Of a stretch of 64,000 nt of DNA, positions 1 through 11,964 are shown piece after piece. The position numbers and the translations under genes are program-made. Source of the DNA: Favolaschia claudopus (taxonomy: Eukaryota; Basidiomycota; Agaricomycetes; Agaricales; Mycenaceae). Each line of letters starts with the position of its first letter. Position 1 is the first letter of the stretch. A model generated the notes under the pieces. The model was not told the DNA's origin, did no database searches, and saw nothing but the letters and a program-made list of their open reading frames with translations. Location: positions 1,674,001 through 1,738,000 of the forward strand of contig JAWWNJ010000027.1 of assembly GCA_037176885.1 (NCBI GenBank), in the 5' to 3' direction.

Positions 1-2067
1 CTTTTGGATTTGAAGCAGACACAATCAACTCACCAATGAAGAATAGGATTCAGTAGCCAGCCCTTCGCGTCCTTCTTCAAGCCAGAATATAGAAAATGGG
101 GGGAGAAAGTAAGGGTATCTTTGACTTGTCGTCTCCAGGAAAGTATAATTACGTTTGAGCTCCGTTCAGTCCAAGTCCAATCCCAATTAGGCAAGTTGTC
201 TGTCAGAAAAATCAAAAAAGGGTTGTTGGGCCTAGGCAGGCCTTGTAAGGTCTAATAAGGCCGTTGGGGAAAAGGAGGGTTACAAGGTTTAAATACGTAC
301 CAAATTACTACATATAGTGCCTTATAACACATAATGGACCTTATAGGGCCTAATGAGGCTTGTAAGGCCTTACAAGGCATGTTCGGCGGGGTTAAGCAAA
401 AGTATTACCCCTTTACCTTCTTTGTAAGGTGTCTGCTTGCACCTTGTCTTGACTTTCTAATACTAGACTATCTATTTCTATTGTACTCACTCTAACAATT
501 AATTACTGGTTGCTTGCGAGACTCGAACGCTCGACCTCTGCAGTGCGAATAAAACAGTGGCAATGTACAATACTGGTATGCTAAGAGAGCTTTACAGATA
601 AAGGAATTTTGTTCCATATATGGCGTAGCTCTTGGATGTGCAATTTCCCCATAACACAACAACTCAAGATATTGCTCGTACATTGACTGGTGATTTACTA
701 CACATGAGTATATGCTCCCCTACATACTTTTTGAAATTCAAATCAGCCATTCTTGGCATACAATCACAGCACAAATTATCAAAAACAATACAACTCTGAA
801 TTTTCCACCGAAAAAGATGCAATAAAACCACACCTACCATGTCTCTAACAACCCCAACTCAGTTTTGTAACCTCCGGGAAGTCAGCCTGGGAAAAATCGG
901 TCATTTCGAGGGCTTTATTTCGCCGGAAATAGCCTCAGATTGCCGAGGGTTTTACTGGCCGGGGCCATCGGCTTTAATCGGTCTGGCGACCGATTTGCCA
1001 TCACCCTTGGAATGGCGGGGTTGCCCAAGGCCTTACCAGGCTTTTTCAATTTTTCCGACTAATAAGAACTCCTCCGGAGTTTTCTTGGGGGGGGGGGATG
1101 TATTATACTCGCGCGGTCCACGATCTGAACTGCGAGTTTAAAAGGTCTTGTTTGATTGGAATTTCCTTTTATGGTAAGGACAACTTGATAAGTAACTTAG
1201 CATTCAACTTCCGGCACCCTTACATAAGCATAGCGTTTGCGCAGCGGCCCGCAGCCGCCCGCCAAATGTCAGGTTACAATGTACTTAAGATCAAGAGGTG
1301 TGCACTCTTGCTTCCTACAGAGACGGTGCAAATCAGAGTATCTCGATACTACAGTAGATGGCACAGAAAAAAGAATACTCAAGGAACCCTACTACACTGT
1401 AAACGTAAAAACAGTGTACTTAAAACGTCTCGCCGCGAGGCGAGGTCAAGGTACCTCAAGTAAAAGAAAGCACGAAAAACACGTCTTCTTGTATCGCCTT
1501 GTTCTTGCTCGTTTCTTGCCCCATCTCGACTACTGTACCATTTCGTTCAATTCTCCCCGCCTGTGACGCGTGACCCAAAAATTCGAACTTTGGATTTCTC
1601 AAAACACCCTGGAGCGCCGTGACACCCTAAAAAATTCGTAAATTGTTCAAATTACAGCACTCACCTCCCCATGCATTTTTAGAGCATCTGAGGCAAGTAT
1701 GATACTGTATGAATGAAAAAAAAACAGCTTGAAACCGAGATATTCGCAGGGTGAGCAAAATTTGCAGGGTTTTGCATGATTTCACTGCCAAAAAGGGTGT
1801 AATCAAGCCAGCCGCTATACTAAACGAGACCAGATTGTACACTGACCATTGAACGGTGTTCAGGAGCAATTTTGAGGAGGCAAAAAACAGGTTGGGGGCG
1901 AAAAAATCGTATTTTTGACGATTTTTCAGAGATTTTGTGACTTTTTTTCGACATTCGAAAAGGTCTCGGTGACCCGTCACAGGTACGAAAATATTCGAAA
2001 AAATCGGCCCTGTGACGCGTGACATACGAATTGAATAAGTAACGTGGTGTTTGACACGAAACCACGG
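1..2067. other. Gene-poor repeat-derived stretch
   Basis: I see no supported gene here. Around 226-382 the motif CCTTGTAAGG recurs in both orientations, which suggests a small inverted-repeat element, but its ends cannot be fixed. The stretch 893-1028 is a dispersed repeat listed separately. At 1087-1096 there is a run of ten G. Near 1563 and again near 2014 the sequence GTGACGCGTGAC occurs, a motif seen at other repeat ends in this window. The short open frames have no coding signature I can recognise. Confidence 0.5.
893..1028 (+). repeat. Dispersed repeat R3, copy 1
   Basis: This segment reappears in reverse complement at about 51475-51604 with only scattered differences. Shared blocks include the stretches around ATCGGTCATTTCGAGGGC and GGCTTTAATCGGTCTGG. 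The pair lies about 50 kb apart, so it is an interspersed repeat and probably internal sequence of a transposon. No coding function is apparent. Confidence 0.75.
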
Positions 2068-2077
2068 GACCATGTCG

Positions 2078-2765
2078 CTGCCGGCTGTCGAGATGTTGCA
2101 TCCGGTTCCCACGAACCTTCCCGACGGCGCCGCGCACCGCGAGTGCAGTGAGCGGTAGTGCGGCGCCGAGGGCATGCAATCCAGCAAGAAATATGTAGAG
2201 AATACGATGTAAGATAATGTCTACAGGGAAGTGTAAGTGTTCGTAAATAAATATATAAGTAGGAGAACGTACCCCTCAGCCTTCACACCGATAAGGTAGA
2301 GACTGAGGGACGTCGGACTAGATCCGCTGTTATATAACCGTTGCGATTGCGATCGAGAATGAACAATAAATAAAGGAAAATAGAAACGGAACGGATTAGG
2401 AACTGGACGCCAACGTCCACGAAAGGCAATAAGCCTTCGTCAACAAAATAAAACACGCGGGGGTTTGGGGCGGAGCCCCGACAAGCTGTGCACCAGCCGT
2501 AGGGAGGGACGCGAGCGCAGCGAGCCGGCCCTGCCGAAGGCGGGGGTGCTTAAGCTTGTACTTGAAAACAGGGCTAGGCCATCAGTCGCGTGACTTTTGA
2601 CAGAAAATTGTCGAGATGTTGAGATCGTACGAGACGTCGCGAGCGGAGCGAGCGCAGCGGGGTTTGGGGCGGCCAGCCCCAACAAGCTGTGTGACCGAAC
2701 GGAGGAAGGCCGGCGAGCGCAGCGAGTCGGCCGTGCCGGGAGGCAGGGAGCTAAAGCTTGTTTTT
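2078..2765. repeat. GC-rich repeat mosaic (first block)
   Basis: This block is built from GC-rich modules that recur at 21620-22935 and, in part, at 55952-56036. The modules include one around CTGTCGAGATGTTG followed by a GCGCCG-rich palindrome, one around GGTTTGGGGCGG, one around AGGCCATCAGTCGCGTGAC, and short GAGCGCAGCGAGC-type strings. The copy at 2078-2185 is the most diverged. A solo LTR (2194-2445) sits inside it. The modules are partly palindromic and carry no convincing ORF. Their class is unknown. Confidence 0.75.
2194..2445 (+). mobile_element. Solo LTR with 5-bp target duplication
   Basis: The 252-bp segment begins with TG (TGTAGAGAATACG) and ends with CA (GTCAACA). It is flanked on both sides by the direct repeat AAATA (2189-2193 and 2446-2450), as expected for LTR retrotransposon integration. 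The flanks join to re-form a continuous GC-rich repeat that exists uninterrupted elsewhere in the window, which supports the boundaries. A TATA-like TATATAAG lies at 2252-2259. About 20 bp downstream is a CCTCAG...CTGAGG hairpin (2274-2308) resembling the one in the copia LTR at 63102-63137. No internal coding region remains, so the element was probably lost by LTR-LTR recombination. Confidence 0.8.
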
Positions 2766-3338
2766 GTATGTATGAGCTCGCCTTAGTCCGGGCCTCGAGA
2801 CGCTGGTATTTTATTGGCAAAATTCCGACTTTCTTTTGGCCGACATCCACTTGACATCCAGCTTCTCCAAGATTGTCGCGCTCGGCGCGATTCTGGACTG
2901 AATCGCCCATGTGTAGGCGCACTTGGAAGGCATTTTTGGTCGCTCTTGGCATATGTGCAAGTTTAAATTGTGGCTGCCGGGTGTATATAACAACTTATCA
3001 GAATAATTTGTTTGGGACCATTTGATCTTACTCCATGTGCATATGTAGCAGCGTTATGCACCGCGCCGATTGAATCCCGCGAGATTACATATCAGCGGAT
3101 AGAGTGGATTGAATTTCGCTATGCAATAAAGCAACCCGGCGTAAGTGATCGCCGTCCGAAGCAACCAAGGTGACGGATGGCGGGGGTGATAGATTTGATG
3201 CACCGGCGGAGATACAAAAATTTTAATAAGTAAGTTATGTTGGGTACGTTAAACTGACTACGCTGCTTGAATCGATACCGCTAAAGCACTACCTGGTCAG
3301 CTCGGGTCACTGCATCAAGACAATCACATACGTGACTT

Positions 3339-3968
3339 CTAGCTGCGGAGTTGGAGAACACCGGCCTGGAGTGCTTGAGTCATTGCCATCGCGTCCGGTT
3401 CGTCAATGGTCAAGTCCAGGAATGCAATGGTCATGAGAATGTTGTGAATTCCAACAAGTCCATCCCCAACAGCAGCCTCGATGCCCTCAGTCGAGCCAAG
3501 GTACAACCACTGTAGAAGGAGCAAGAGAGCGCGGACATCCGGAGGATTGTAGATATTGACCCATTCGGACGGAATTGCGAGCTCGATGGAGGCAGCAACA
3601 CTTCGAAAAGACAGGCGTGAAGCGAGAGATCGTCGAAAGAGCATCGAACGAGAAGTAAGGTAGTCAAGGGTGGAGGTTATGCACTATGATGGCTTGGTGT
3701 CTCGGCAGTAAATGCCTCAAACATCATCGTGAGCTTCGAACACACCAGCCGAGACCTGTGAAAACTCACGAAGGTGGCAATCTGCGCTGAGTTCATTCCG
3801 GAAGTGATCCTTGGCGTTGTCACGAAGATAAAGTAGGTAACCGGGTGACACATGAAGGAAAGGATCGGTGTGCAGCCCCGCGATTTTGTGGAGGACCCCA
3901 ATATAGAAGCTCTTGCCGTTTTCACGTTCCTCCCGCAAATGCCTTTCGACTGTGTTGGAATCAGCCAC
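3339..3968 (-). pseudogene. Possible protein-coding remnant, unknown
   Basis: Two minus-strand open frames look coding rather than random: 3968-3717 (starting MADSNTVERHLREERENGKS) and 3644-3339 (ending DAMAMTQALQAGVLQLRS). A GTGAG donor follows the first frame near 3771 and acceptors lie near 3680, so they could be exons of one gene, but I could not find a splice that joins them cleanly. The second frame contains Leu-rich helical sequence. I do not recognise the family. It may be a host gene fragment or a transposon passenger. Confidence 0.3.
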
Positions 3969-3970
3969 AC

Positions 3971-5593
3971 CTAAATTCAGTCTCGATACAGCGATTAAGA
4001 TAGTATGCAGCAGATTGTCCTACGCCCGGCAACATAATTAGCCATGCGCGGGCGGCGTCAGGCAAGACTGGACTGCACCTCGGTCAAAATACCAGAAGCC
4101 GGCGTCGAAGAGTAATATGCTCGCCGGTGGAAAGTTCGCTGGCGGCCACCAATGGCCACCAGTGGACATCGGTGGACACTGCTGGACGATGTGATCCAGT
4201 GACGGCAGCGAAGTCCGTTGATCCTCGCTGTTTCCCACTGGCCCACACACACATCCGCACTGGATTCTGGTGGAAATCGTCGGGAGTCAGCGGAGAGTGC
4301 TGGTTCATTCGGAAAATATCAAGTTTATAGCAACTTTTAGACTCATCTCAGAGGAATGCATACATGAAGTTGAATTTTGTGTGTCTGGCTTAAGTTCCGG
4401 ACGGTTTTGACCCTCGTTACTCACGGTTCAATAAGTTGGAAACTAACGCGAGCCCGGGGTATATTTTCTTGGTTGAACTTGTTCATACTTGGTCCTCTTC
4501 TATTGTCTATTGTCAAAATGAATCAGTCCTCCCTCTGCTTTGCTTCATGAGCTAGAGAAGACAAATCAGCTGCTGTATTTGCCTTCTTTGTTTTTAGTAC
4601 AAAAGCAAAATACACGCGACAAGTTGTACCTCGACTCGGACACCGATATAGTTTGCGAATATCATACCGGGTTAGCTAAATTGTTTGAGCCCGGAACATT
4701 GTGAAAACTCGATGGACTCCACTGGATTACACTGGAAATTGGTGGGCAGCGGTCTCCAACGGCCTCCAATGTAATCCATCGGATTCCAGTGTAGTCCAAC
4801 TGGAGTCCAATGCCGGGTTGCCGGACAGCGTTGGAGCCCGGCGATCAACAGTGGAACTCAGCCGGTTGCCACCTCCGCGTATATTACTGGCGTCGAACTT
4901 GTGTCCGCAATGACTGTCGTTTTGTCGGAATCAGAGAGTTTACTGGACATAGCGGTGAAGACAGTCCCTCAGACTCGACGGAACGAGTTGATATAGCCTG
5001 CCACACCGCTGGACACAAAGTGCTGTTGGACTGAGACAGGGGTGGTGACAACATGTCCGATCGATCAGGATCGATCGGGGAAACTTCTCCATTCCGAGGG
5101 TGATGGCAAAAACGGTCCAGGTTCCCACGGTGGGTCATTGTTTTACCCTTCCCCAAGGGGGAATCCCTCGGCCGGGAACACGCGTTTTCGGCACCCAGAA
5201 AAGCCTCGATTTTTCGAGCCAGCCCCCAGCCGGTCACGTGAAGGTAGGCAATGATGTATGTGGACAAATGGTCCAAATAAGCTTAGGATCCGGAGGGGAA
5301 GCTATGTAGCTTGCTTCAGTCTCAAGGGGGCACCGGCATTCTAAAAAAATATATAGGGCCGTTTTTTTCTCCTCCGACCTCTGGGCTGGACTAACTAACT
5401 AACGTAAGCACTATATACGGCAATATGTTCTCACGGTTAAGTCGCCGGACTGCATTGATCTGAAGTTCATCCCACAAATAAATTTATTGAAGGGCCAGTT
5501 ACTGTTCTATTGTCTGGAGAAGAGTACTAGTCCTCACCAAGTCAGACTCTACAAGATTTATGATAGTCGATAAATCTATTATATAGAAGAGTA
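3971..5593. other. Gene-free stretch with degenerate CCAGTGGA-like repeats
   Basis: No gene is supported. Two parts (about 4120-4300 and 4696-4910) are rich in degenerate copies of TCCACTGG/CCAGTGGA in both orientations, giving local inverted-repeat character. Near 5252-5275 there is an imperfect TATGTGGACAA/TGGTCC palindrome with a cleaner relative at 53336-53360. Otherwise I see nothing in it. Confidence 0.45.
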
Positions 5594-6293
5594 CACTAAC
5601 TCGGCAAAAAAAAATGTCCGATGGGTTTTTTTGTCCGTATTGCGGTGTTAATACCTGTATTCGAGAGCAAACAACTTCTGAGCGTGCACACGATACTGAG
5701 ACCGATTGGTATGCTACCTCGCCGCCGTGCAATCCCTTGATCCGCCATCACATGAGCAGAATTCCCAAATAGCCAGATTTTCAATTTGAGTAGGGATTTT
5801 TTCTGACAATATCTGAGTGTGCAGGATGAAAGAAGACCCAAATACAAGTACTTTCACAAGTCAAACCTTATGAAAATATTCAGCCGTTGAAGCGCTATAG
5901 GCTCGACAAAACTGCCATTTTGGGCATATTTCGGCAAATTCCGGTCAACTCGGTCGAAAATGGTCACTTTGCGAGGGCTATAGCGCCTGTTTGCCTGTAT
6001 ATTTTTCCACAGTTTAAATTGGCGCATAGCTCGCTGGACCTCAGGCTATAACATGAGCAGATCAGCTCCCCGCACCAAAAGAATTTGACTGACTTGTAAA
6101 GTCGGCCGATATCAAAATTCCCATGTTTGCGCTTGGCGTGATGGCGTATCAAAAATTTGCCCAAAACCAAACCCAAAAAATAAGGCATCTGGATCCTATG
6201 AACACAACTAAAAGTTGTCTGAAGTCAAAGTGGGCAGTAATCATCGAAATACAGGCCAGAAATCAATCGGACATTTTTTTTGCCGAGTTAGTG
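5594..6293. mobile_element. TA-flanked MITE, CACTAACTCGGC termini
   Basis: The 700-bp element starts CACTAACTCGGC followed by an A run and TGTCCGAT, and ends with the reverse complement of this. The inverted repeats are about 28 bp with few mismatches. TA dinucleotides flank both ends (5592-5593 and 6294-6295), the target duplication of Tc1/mariner-type elements. No transposase is encoded, so it is non-autonomous. Confidence 0.8.
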
Positions 6294-6554
6294 TATCCAG
6301 ACCCGACTGGATGCTTACATCCTTCTTTAGAAGGCAAAACATGGCAACATCAGGTTGACAGCTCCACCAAACAAAGCCACATTGAGACTGACTACAGAGG
6401 AGTAGCACTATATCCTCTGAAAAGTTACATGTAGAGCTCAAACACAGTGATTCTCACTCAAATAGACTACCAGAAGCTCATTCCCGCCCACAAACTTGGG
6501 GGTCAAAATTTTTTTTCCGGCCTGACGGCCGAACGCCGAACCGTACCGACAGTA

Positions 6555-6930
6555 GGGGTGCTCAATTCTTAGTTCAGTTCGTTCAGTTCACTTTTTAAAA
6601 GAAAAATAATTTGTCAATCAGTTGATGGAAACTTGATGGAAACAATCGTTATCAACCACCCGCACTGCCGCCCTCCGCCCGCCGTGTTCATGCATTCATA
6701 GAACATTAATTTGCAGCATCGAAATGTTGTCGAAATACCTGGGTGAACTAGAAGCATGGGTATGGGCAAGGTGGGGTCGCATCGGTCGAGAAAAAAAGGC
6801 AACAGCAGTAGCTGGCGCGCAGGAGGGCGGGCATTACGACACCGATAAAGATCGTTCGCATCGACTGATTGACAAATTATTTTCTTTTAAAAAGTGAACT
6901 GAACGAACTGAACTAAGAATTGAGCACCCC
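6555..6930. mobile_element. TA-flanked MITE, GGGGTGCTCAATTC termini
   Basis: A 376-bp element with long terminal inverted repeats of about 70 bp, starting GGGGTGCTCAATTCTTAG and ending with its complement, flanked by TA (6553-6554, 6931-6932). The arms contain short CAGTTC/GTTCAG repeats. The GGGGTG terminus also occurs in some hAT elements, but no 8-bp duplication is visible, whereas TA fits. Confidence 0.8.
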
Positions 6931-7199
6931 TAGTGTTGGCCTCCACAGCTCTAAAGTAGTCGTACTTAAATACGACCTAAAACACATTTTGTTCCATATA
7001 AATTGCTTGCGATTTGAGCTCGCAATCGCCGCTGTACATCTCCTGGCTAGCATGGGTATACCGCCCCTTCAACGTCGTCGTAGAAGGCGACTTTTCCCAT
7101 ATTATAGCACTGACGGTAAGTTCGTCTTGCGAGACGGGTTTGGGTTTTTCCTTATTTGACAAATTTCCTGGATTTGGACAGCTCCAAGGCTGGGTACGC

Positions 7200-7612
7200 G
7201 AGGAAGGGAGGCAAGCGACTGCTCTCATGAGTATTTCATCTCCATCGCACGATTTGGCTCTACCTAGCTCGAACTCCACGCCATCAGCACTCCCCGATCC
7301 GGACATTCAAACCGGAACCATAGGCGACTTCCCTCTAGACACTTGGGATGGCTTTCCGGACGGTCGTTTGAAGTGCCATTTCACTCCTCAGCAGGTAGTG
7401 GACACCTCCCAGCTTGCCATCTACTGGGAGGGAGACCGGCTTCAGGGGAAACGCGGCAATCCAGACGCTATCACCCCAGATAAAGGGAAACTATCTCGCT
7501 TCAAATGCGCTGGCATCATTGAGTGCACTGCGACTGTGTGCACGACGCAGATTTTACCAGGAACCGATATATCTCGGCAGACTACATCGCCGTGCAGCTG
7601 CGAGTCTTCTCC
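7200..7612 (+). pseudogene. N-terminal fragment of a MULE-type transposase
   Basis: The plus frame from about 7227 carries DGFPDGRLKCHFTPQQV, then SQLAIYWEGDR, then a cysteine-containing segment (SRFKCAGIIECTATVC, then CSC) spaced like the GCM/FLYWCH-type zinc finger at the head of basidiomycete Mutator-like transposases. The match is from recalled family architecture, not a search. The reading frame is open back to 7014, but the first 60 or so residues look non-homologous. At about 7605-7613 the homology stops and a minus-strand gypsy integrase segment begins. The catalytic domain and SWIM finger are absent, so this is a truncated remnant. Confidence 0.55.
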
Positions 7613-9315
7613 ATCTGCCAGGGTCCATCCGCAATCCTGTGCGGGTGTAACTTGCCCTGTTTGTATCGGTTGACTCGCGACCTGGCGCAAGCTTCGCACT
7701 CCTTAATGTATTTTGCGATCCAATCGCCCGTCCTCGGCCAGCAATAATTTCGTTCAACGATCTCCCTGGTCCGGTTCTCTCCGGGATGTCCGAGCATCGC
7801 CGAGTCATGGTGCAAACCAATAATCTTATTCAGGAGGTCATCATCCCGCGGAACATAAATGAGACCGTTATGATATATCACGTCCTCCACCTTCTCCCAG
7901 CCTGGGAGCTTCTTCTCAAGCGCCTCCTTCACGCTCTTGTCGATTCTTCTTACTTCCTTGATTCGATCAAGGATCTCCTTCTCCACGCCTTCCACCACAA
8001 TCTCCTGGACGCGAAAGTACTCGGGTTTGAGAAGTGTGACGTTTTCATTGTCACCCTTCCCTTGGTCATGGTCCGCCCTACGGGACAACAGGTCGGCCTG
8101 ACGGTTCAGGGCTCCGGGTCGGTGCCGGAGCGTGAAGTCGTACTCGGATAGCTCCACTATTCATCGCGCCTGCCGTCTGTTCAGCTTCTGGGGCTTACGG
8201 AAGTATTGGAGGTTCTGGCGATCCGTCAGAATCTCAAATGTTTCCCGAGCGCCCATTAAGAGCTGTCGGTACTCTTCCAACGCAAGCATTATTGCGAGCA
8301 TCTCTTTGTCATAGATCTCGTAATTCCGCTCGGTCTCGTTTAGTCCATGCGACTGAAACGTCACAGGTCTCCACACACCCTCCTGCTCCTGACTGAGGAC
8401 GGCACCCGTCGCTTCGTCTGACGCGTCTGCCTCTAGACGGAATGTCCCATCGTCCGTTGGCAACGCCAGCACCACGTCATCCGCAATACGGTCCTTCAGC
8501 GCCTGGAAGGCCGCCTTCTGCTCCGGTCTCCAGGACCATCCTCCCTTTCCGGTTAACTTAGTTAACGGTTTGGCGGCTTCGCTGAAGGCGCGCACAAACC
8601 GGCGGTAGAAGTTTACAAATCCCAAGAACGCTTTACGTTCTGGGGTTCGGGCCACTCCATGATCCCGCGGATCTTGACTGGATCCATCCGCATGGAATAG
8701 AGTGTATTTGCAGCCCTTTTTGAAAGTTTTTCCGCGAGATCTCACAAAATGATAAGCGAGTTTCAGAAAATGATCTCAAAGCTTTCGCCAACCTTGGTCG
8801 CGCTTCAACTCAATTTCGCACCTGCCTCCTTGGTTCCAAAGCAGGTGCAACGAATTCACCGTTGCCGCAGGTCCTGCGGTGTCTTTTTTTGTGGTGGTCG
8901 ACGTCGCAAGCAGCGAACAGACGCGTTAGAAAGAGTGCGCAGTGGTGTGGAGCGAACGCGATTAAGCGAGTCTCACAAAATCCTAAGCGAGTCTCGCCAC
9001 GGAAAAATCGTCTTTTGGGAGGTTGCAAATACACGCTAATTCTGGAAAATAATCGCACCAAGATACTCTATCTCTGTTTTTTTTCAAAATCGCATTTTTC
9101 TGGTTTTAAATATAATTTATGTTTTTGTAGAGTTTTCAGTACTCTTTTTCCTCCAGAGTATTGGTGACAATCAAGAGTAGACCACCACATGACCCTCATT
9201 GATGAGATCTCTAAGGATGTCGTTCATCATGGTCTGGAACGTGGCGGGTGAGTTAGTCAGCCCAAAGAACATCACGAGCGGCGAATAGCCCTCGGTTGGT
9301 GCGGAATGCCGCCTT
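7613..9315 (-). pseudogene. Decayed Ty3/gypsy pol fragment (RT, RNase H, integrase zinc finger)
   Basis: Reading the minus strand from 9315 downwards, I see reverse transcriptase (VMFFGLTNSPATFQTMMND at about 9280-9210, ending GHVVVY), then after an interruption the RT thumb and RNase H (AFLGFVNFYRRFVRAF, LEADASDEATGAVLSQE, TERNYEIYDKEMLAI), then HRPGALNRQADLLSRR and the integrase HHCC finger (LGHPGENRT...CEACARS). Damage is heavy: a 1-nt shift near 9270, a second shift near 8640, an in-frame TGA at 8158-8160 where a Trp codon is expected, and replacement of part of RT by a 337-bp MITE (8700-9036) plus non-RT sequence to 9178. Integrase stops before its catalytic core at a junction with the MULE head. 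Repeat R1 abuts the other end. The element is dead. Confidence 0.85.
8700..9036. mobile_element. TA-flanked MITE inside gypsy RT
   Basis: The 337-bp insertion has terminal inverted repeats GAGTGTATTTGCAGCC / GGTTGCAAATACACGC, with TA on both sides (8698-8699, 9037-9038). It lies between the YxDD-proximal part of a gypsy RT and its thumb. The next 140 bp (9039-9178) are AT-rich and are not RT sequence, so a deletion or replacement accompanied or followed the insertion. Confidence 0.7.
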
Positions 9316-9321
9316 CCACTC

Positions 9322-10161
9322 AGTTCCCGAAAAGTGGATGGCTGTGCAATGTGCCTACTCTCCCACGGGTACGCCATCAGCTGTGATCTCCCACGGGTAC
9401 GCCATCAATACGTGATGTTAAACAGAGCCTTAGAGACAAGTGGCCTACTGTACAGCGGCGCAATCAGGGGAAAGTGCAATAAAGAAATACTCTCAGCCAA
9501 GGGCTCGCATCAATAGGATGTAATGCCGGTGCCCGGCTTACAGATGAGGGGGAGCTTGCGTTAATTCCGTCCAGACTACACAGAAGTACCGTTACGACAA
9601 AAAAAATCAAAACTGTGCATCAGTCCAATGGAAAAAAGAAAGCTATCTCTCTCGACCTGAGAATCTCAGAAGTTAGACTGAGAGGCCAAGTTTTGTCCTT
9701 AGATCAGCCTTCGATTCACAACTCAAGGCATCTTTCTTGTACATACTGTTGCAGTCCCGGTGAAATTTGCTACCATGAGCTGAATACAGGAATTTGTGCA
9801 GTTTTGACTGCTGGCCAGGTGTCTTTGATTTTTCTTTTTCGGAATTGTGTGAATTGAACTCGACTGCAGCTGCCTTTGTGCCATGTGGTGTCTTTGAAGG
9901 CGGGATGACTCCTTATACTTGATTTCCTGTTGATGCCGGCCCTTGGCTGAGAGTATTCCTTGACTGCATTTTCCCTGAGTGCACCGCTGTACAGTAGGCC
10001 ACCCTGAGGCCAACTTGAGGCCACTCGTCTCAGGTCTGAGTCGTCTCTAAGCCTCCATCACATATTTATGGCGTACCCGTGGGAGAGTAGGCACATTGCA
10101 CAGCCATCCACTTTTCGGGAACCTCAGACAAAAGGGGGGAGCAAGCTCCCCCAATTACTCC
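9322..10161. repeat. Dispersed repeat R1, copy 1, with inverted arms
   Basis: A segment of about 840 bp whose left arm (9322-9510) is an imperfect inverted repeat of its right arm (about 9930-10122). The shared outer sequence is GTTCCCGAAAAGTGG, and the arms also share a palindromic GGCCTACTGTACAGC block. The core and right arm recur almost unchanged at 48986-49645, and a degenerate piece recurs inverted at about 11965-12088. Short open frames in it (for example 9723-10024, minus) are repeat-derived. I cannot assign a class. The inverted arms suggest a foldback or TIR element. Confidence 0.75.
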
Positions 10162-10434
10162 CGACTTTCGAAGAAACCACAAAGGCAGGAATATGGTTGC
10201 GGCCAAAACTTCATGACCAGTCCCAATTTTGCTCAAAATCCTTCGGGAATTGAGATTTAGCAGGAACTAGGGTATGGTTTATAGGTGAAATTTTTGTTTC
10301 AGAGGAATCGGAGGTATGTTGAAGACTTGAAGTGTGTTGTCGTCCAGCCGAGACGGTCCGTAGATCCGCGTTCAACACGCGATAACCTCATGTAAATTAG
10401 TGATACGAATCATCGATTCTTTTGCTTTTGCTCT
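10162..10434. other. Unassigned sequence between R1 and an inverted-repeat element
   Basis: No gene or repeat recognised. One stretch near 10250-10290 (TAGCAGGAACTAGGG) has a counterpart in inverse orientation near 32125-32205. Confidence 0.35.
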
Positions 10435-11463
10435 GAGTATATACTAGAAACGAAAACGAAAACGACTATATATAGAATAGCCGATAGATGGCCGGCGGTG
10501 CCCGTCGGCAGCCATTTCAGAAACGAAAATGAAGTAGTCGGCACGGAACAGCTTAGCGGTCGGCTCTATATTGCCATCATTGCCAAGTGTCACGGTCACG
10601 TACACGCTGGCCGCATCTCCGGAGCGCATTCGTCTCGACGATACTAGTATCCTTGTTTTCCATTACCTGCGTGCCCTGGGGCGGTTTCAATTCGATTGCC
10701 CTTCCAAATCGGACTTCATCTTTTCAAGATTCAACAAGAATATGAGTCAACAGCGTGTTCCGGTTATCAGGACTCAATATTCCCTGAGAATCAGCGCAAT
10801 AACCATTTTAGTGGCACTATAGACATCCAAAGAGCATGAAATAATTTTACCAAGTAGTAAATATCCGGCAATCCGACGATGGACCCAAAAGATTGAGACG
10901 CAGACCAGCTCCTTCCTAATTGAGTATCTTGTTAAGTATCCGGTTCAAAAAACGGGTCTTTCTAGAAATTTTGATGATGAATTCCACTGAAAGTTAGGGG
11001 ACAGCGGTATTGACCCTATTAAAGGCTGCATACTAAATGCAGGCTTCCCTGAAATGGTGGTTTACATTTTATCGTGCAAATCATTCGCTTTGCCACATTC
11101 TGCAAATAAGTATAAATTTCCTTGCTTGGGCACCCTCTATGACTTACAACCCGGTAAGAATTCTTAATTAGCACCATAGTAATCTATCTATATGATACAC
11201 CGGGCCACTAATATGAGGATGGCAAATCGGCGGTAGATTTTGTGTGCGAGGTGACCTAGGACAGCCACTCGGACATCCCCGAAACAGGCTGATGAGATCA
11301 GGCTCAGACATATGTGACTGTAACATCAAAGACGGCTGCTTTGCCGTGTTGATACCGGTCATTTTCGTTTCTGAATGCTCGGATTGATGAACTTGATGGC
11401 CTGACAGGCCGGCTGATACATATCAGCTAACCGCGTTTTCGTTTTCGATTTTCGTTTATACCG
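10435..11463. mobile_element. Candidate hAT-like element with AAACGAAAACG-rich ends
   Basis: Imperfect inverted arms of roughly 95 bp are visible: the left arm carries AAACGAAAACGAAAACG and, further in, TTCAGAAACGAAAATGA, and the right arm carries the complements in mirror order. A 9-bp direct repeat TTTTGCTCT flanks the segment (10426-10434 and 11464-11472), close to the 8 bp of hAT elements. The 1.03-kb interior has no transposase ORF. The terminal few bases of the two ends match poorly, so exact boundaries are uncertain. Confidence 0.55.
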
Positions 11464-11964
11464 TTTTGCTCTCATCCCGCCTCTGCGCGTCGCTGCCCCG
11501 GAGTCGATATCCAACAAGGTACTCCTAACTTAGGGTTACAAAACACGAAATTTGAACAGCGAAAAACCAAAATTGTGTGTACTAAAATTGTGTGTACTAA
11601 ACTCGCGAGTTTGAGGCAGGTAATCAAGTCTTTCTCTGCCATACTGCCTCTGCAACCCCGGACTCCTTCTTCCGGACCCCACAGTGAAAGTGAAATATGC
11701 TCAAGAAATCGGCAATGGCCAGGCGACATTGATGCTGTTGCACAGCCACCGGTCCGAGTGATCCGCAATCAAAAGCGCGAAATTGCCGTGCAAAACACGG
11801 AAAACTGATTTTTCGAAGTTTTGCTCCAGTACGTTTGTAGATTACTTCTTGCAATGCTATTTACACAATCCCAGGATGTCTCAATGAAAACTGACGTGAC
11901 AGTATCGATTACCAAATTGGGACTGCGACTTGTCACGAAGTTCGGTCCGCAACCATACCATCAA

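Noticed and set aside
4120..4910. CCAGTGGA-rich patches as CRISPR-like or regulatory arrays
   Set aside because: Units are irregular in spacing and orientation, without spacers of constant length. A eukaryotic low-complexity repeat is the simpler view.
7014..7226. N-terminal 70 codons of the plus frame at 7014-7673 as part of the MULE gene
   Set aside because: They overlap unrelated sequence just right of a MITE and show no similarity to transposase heads. The recognisable part starts later.
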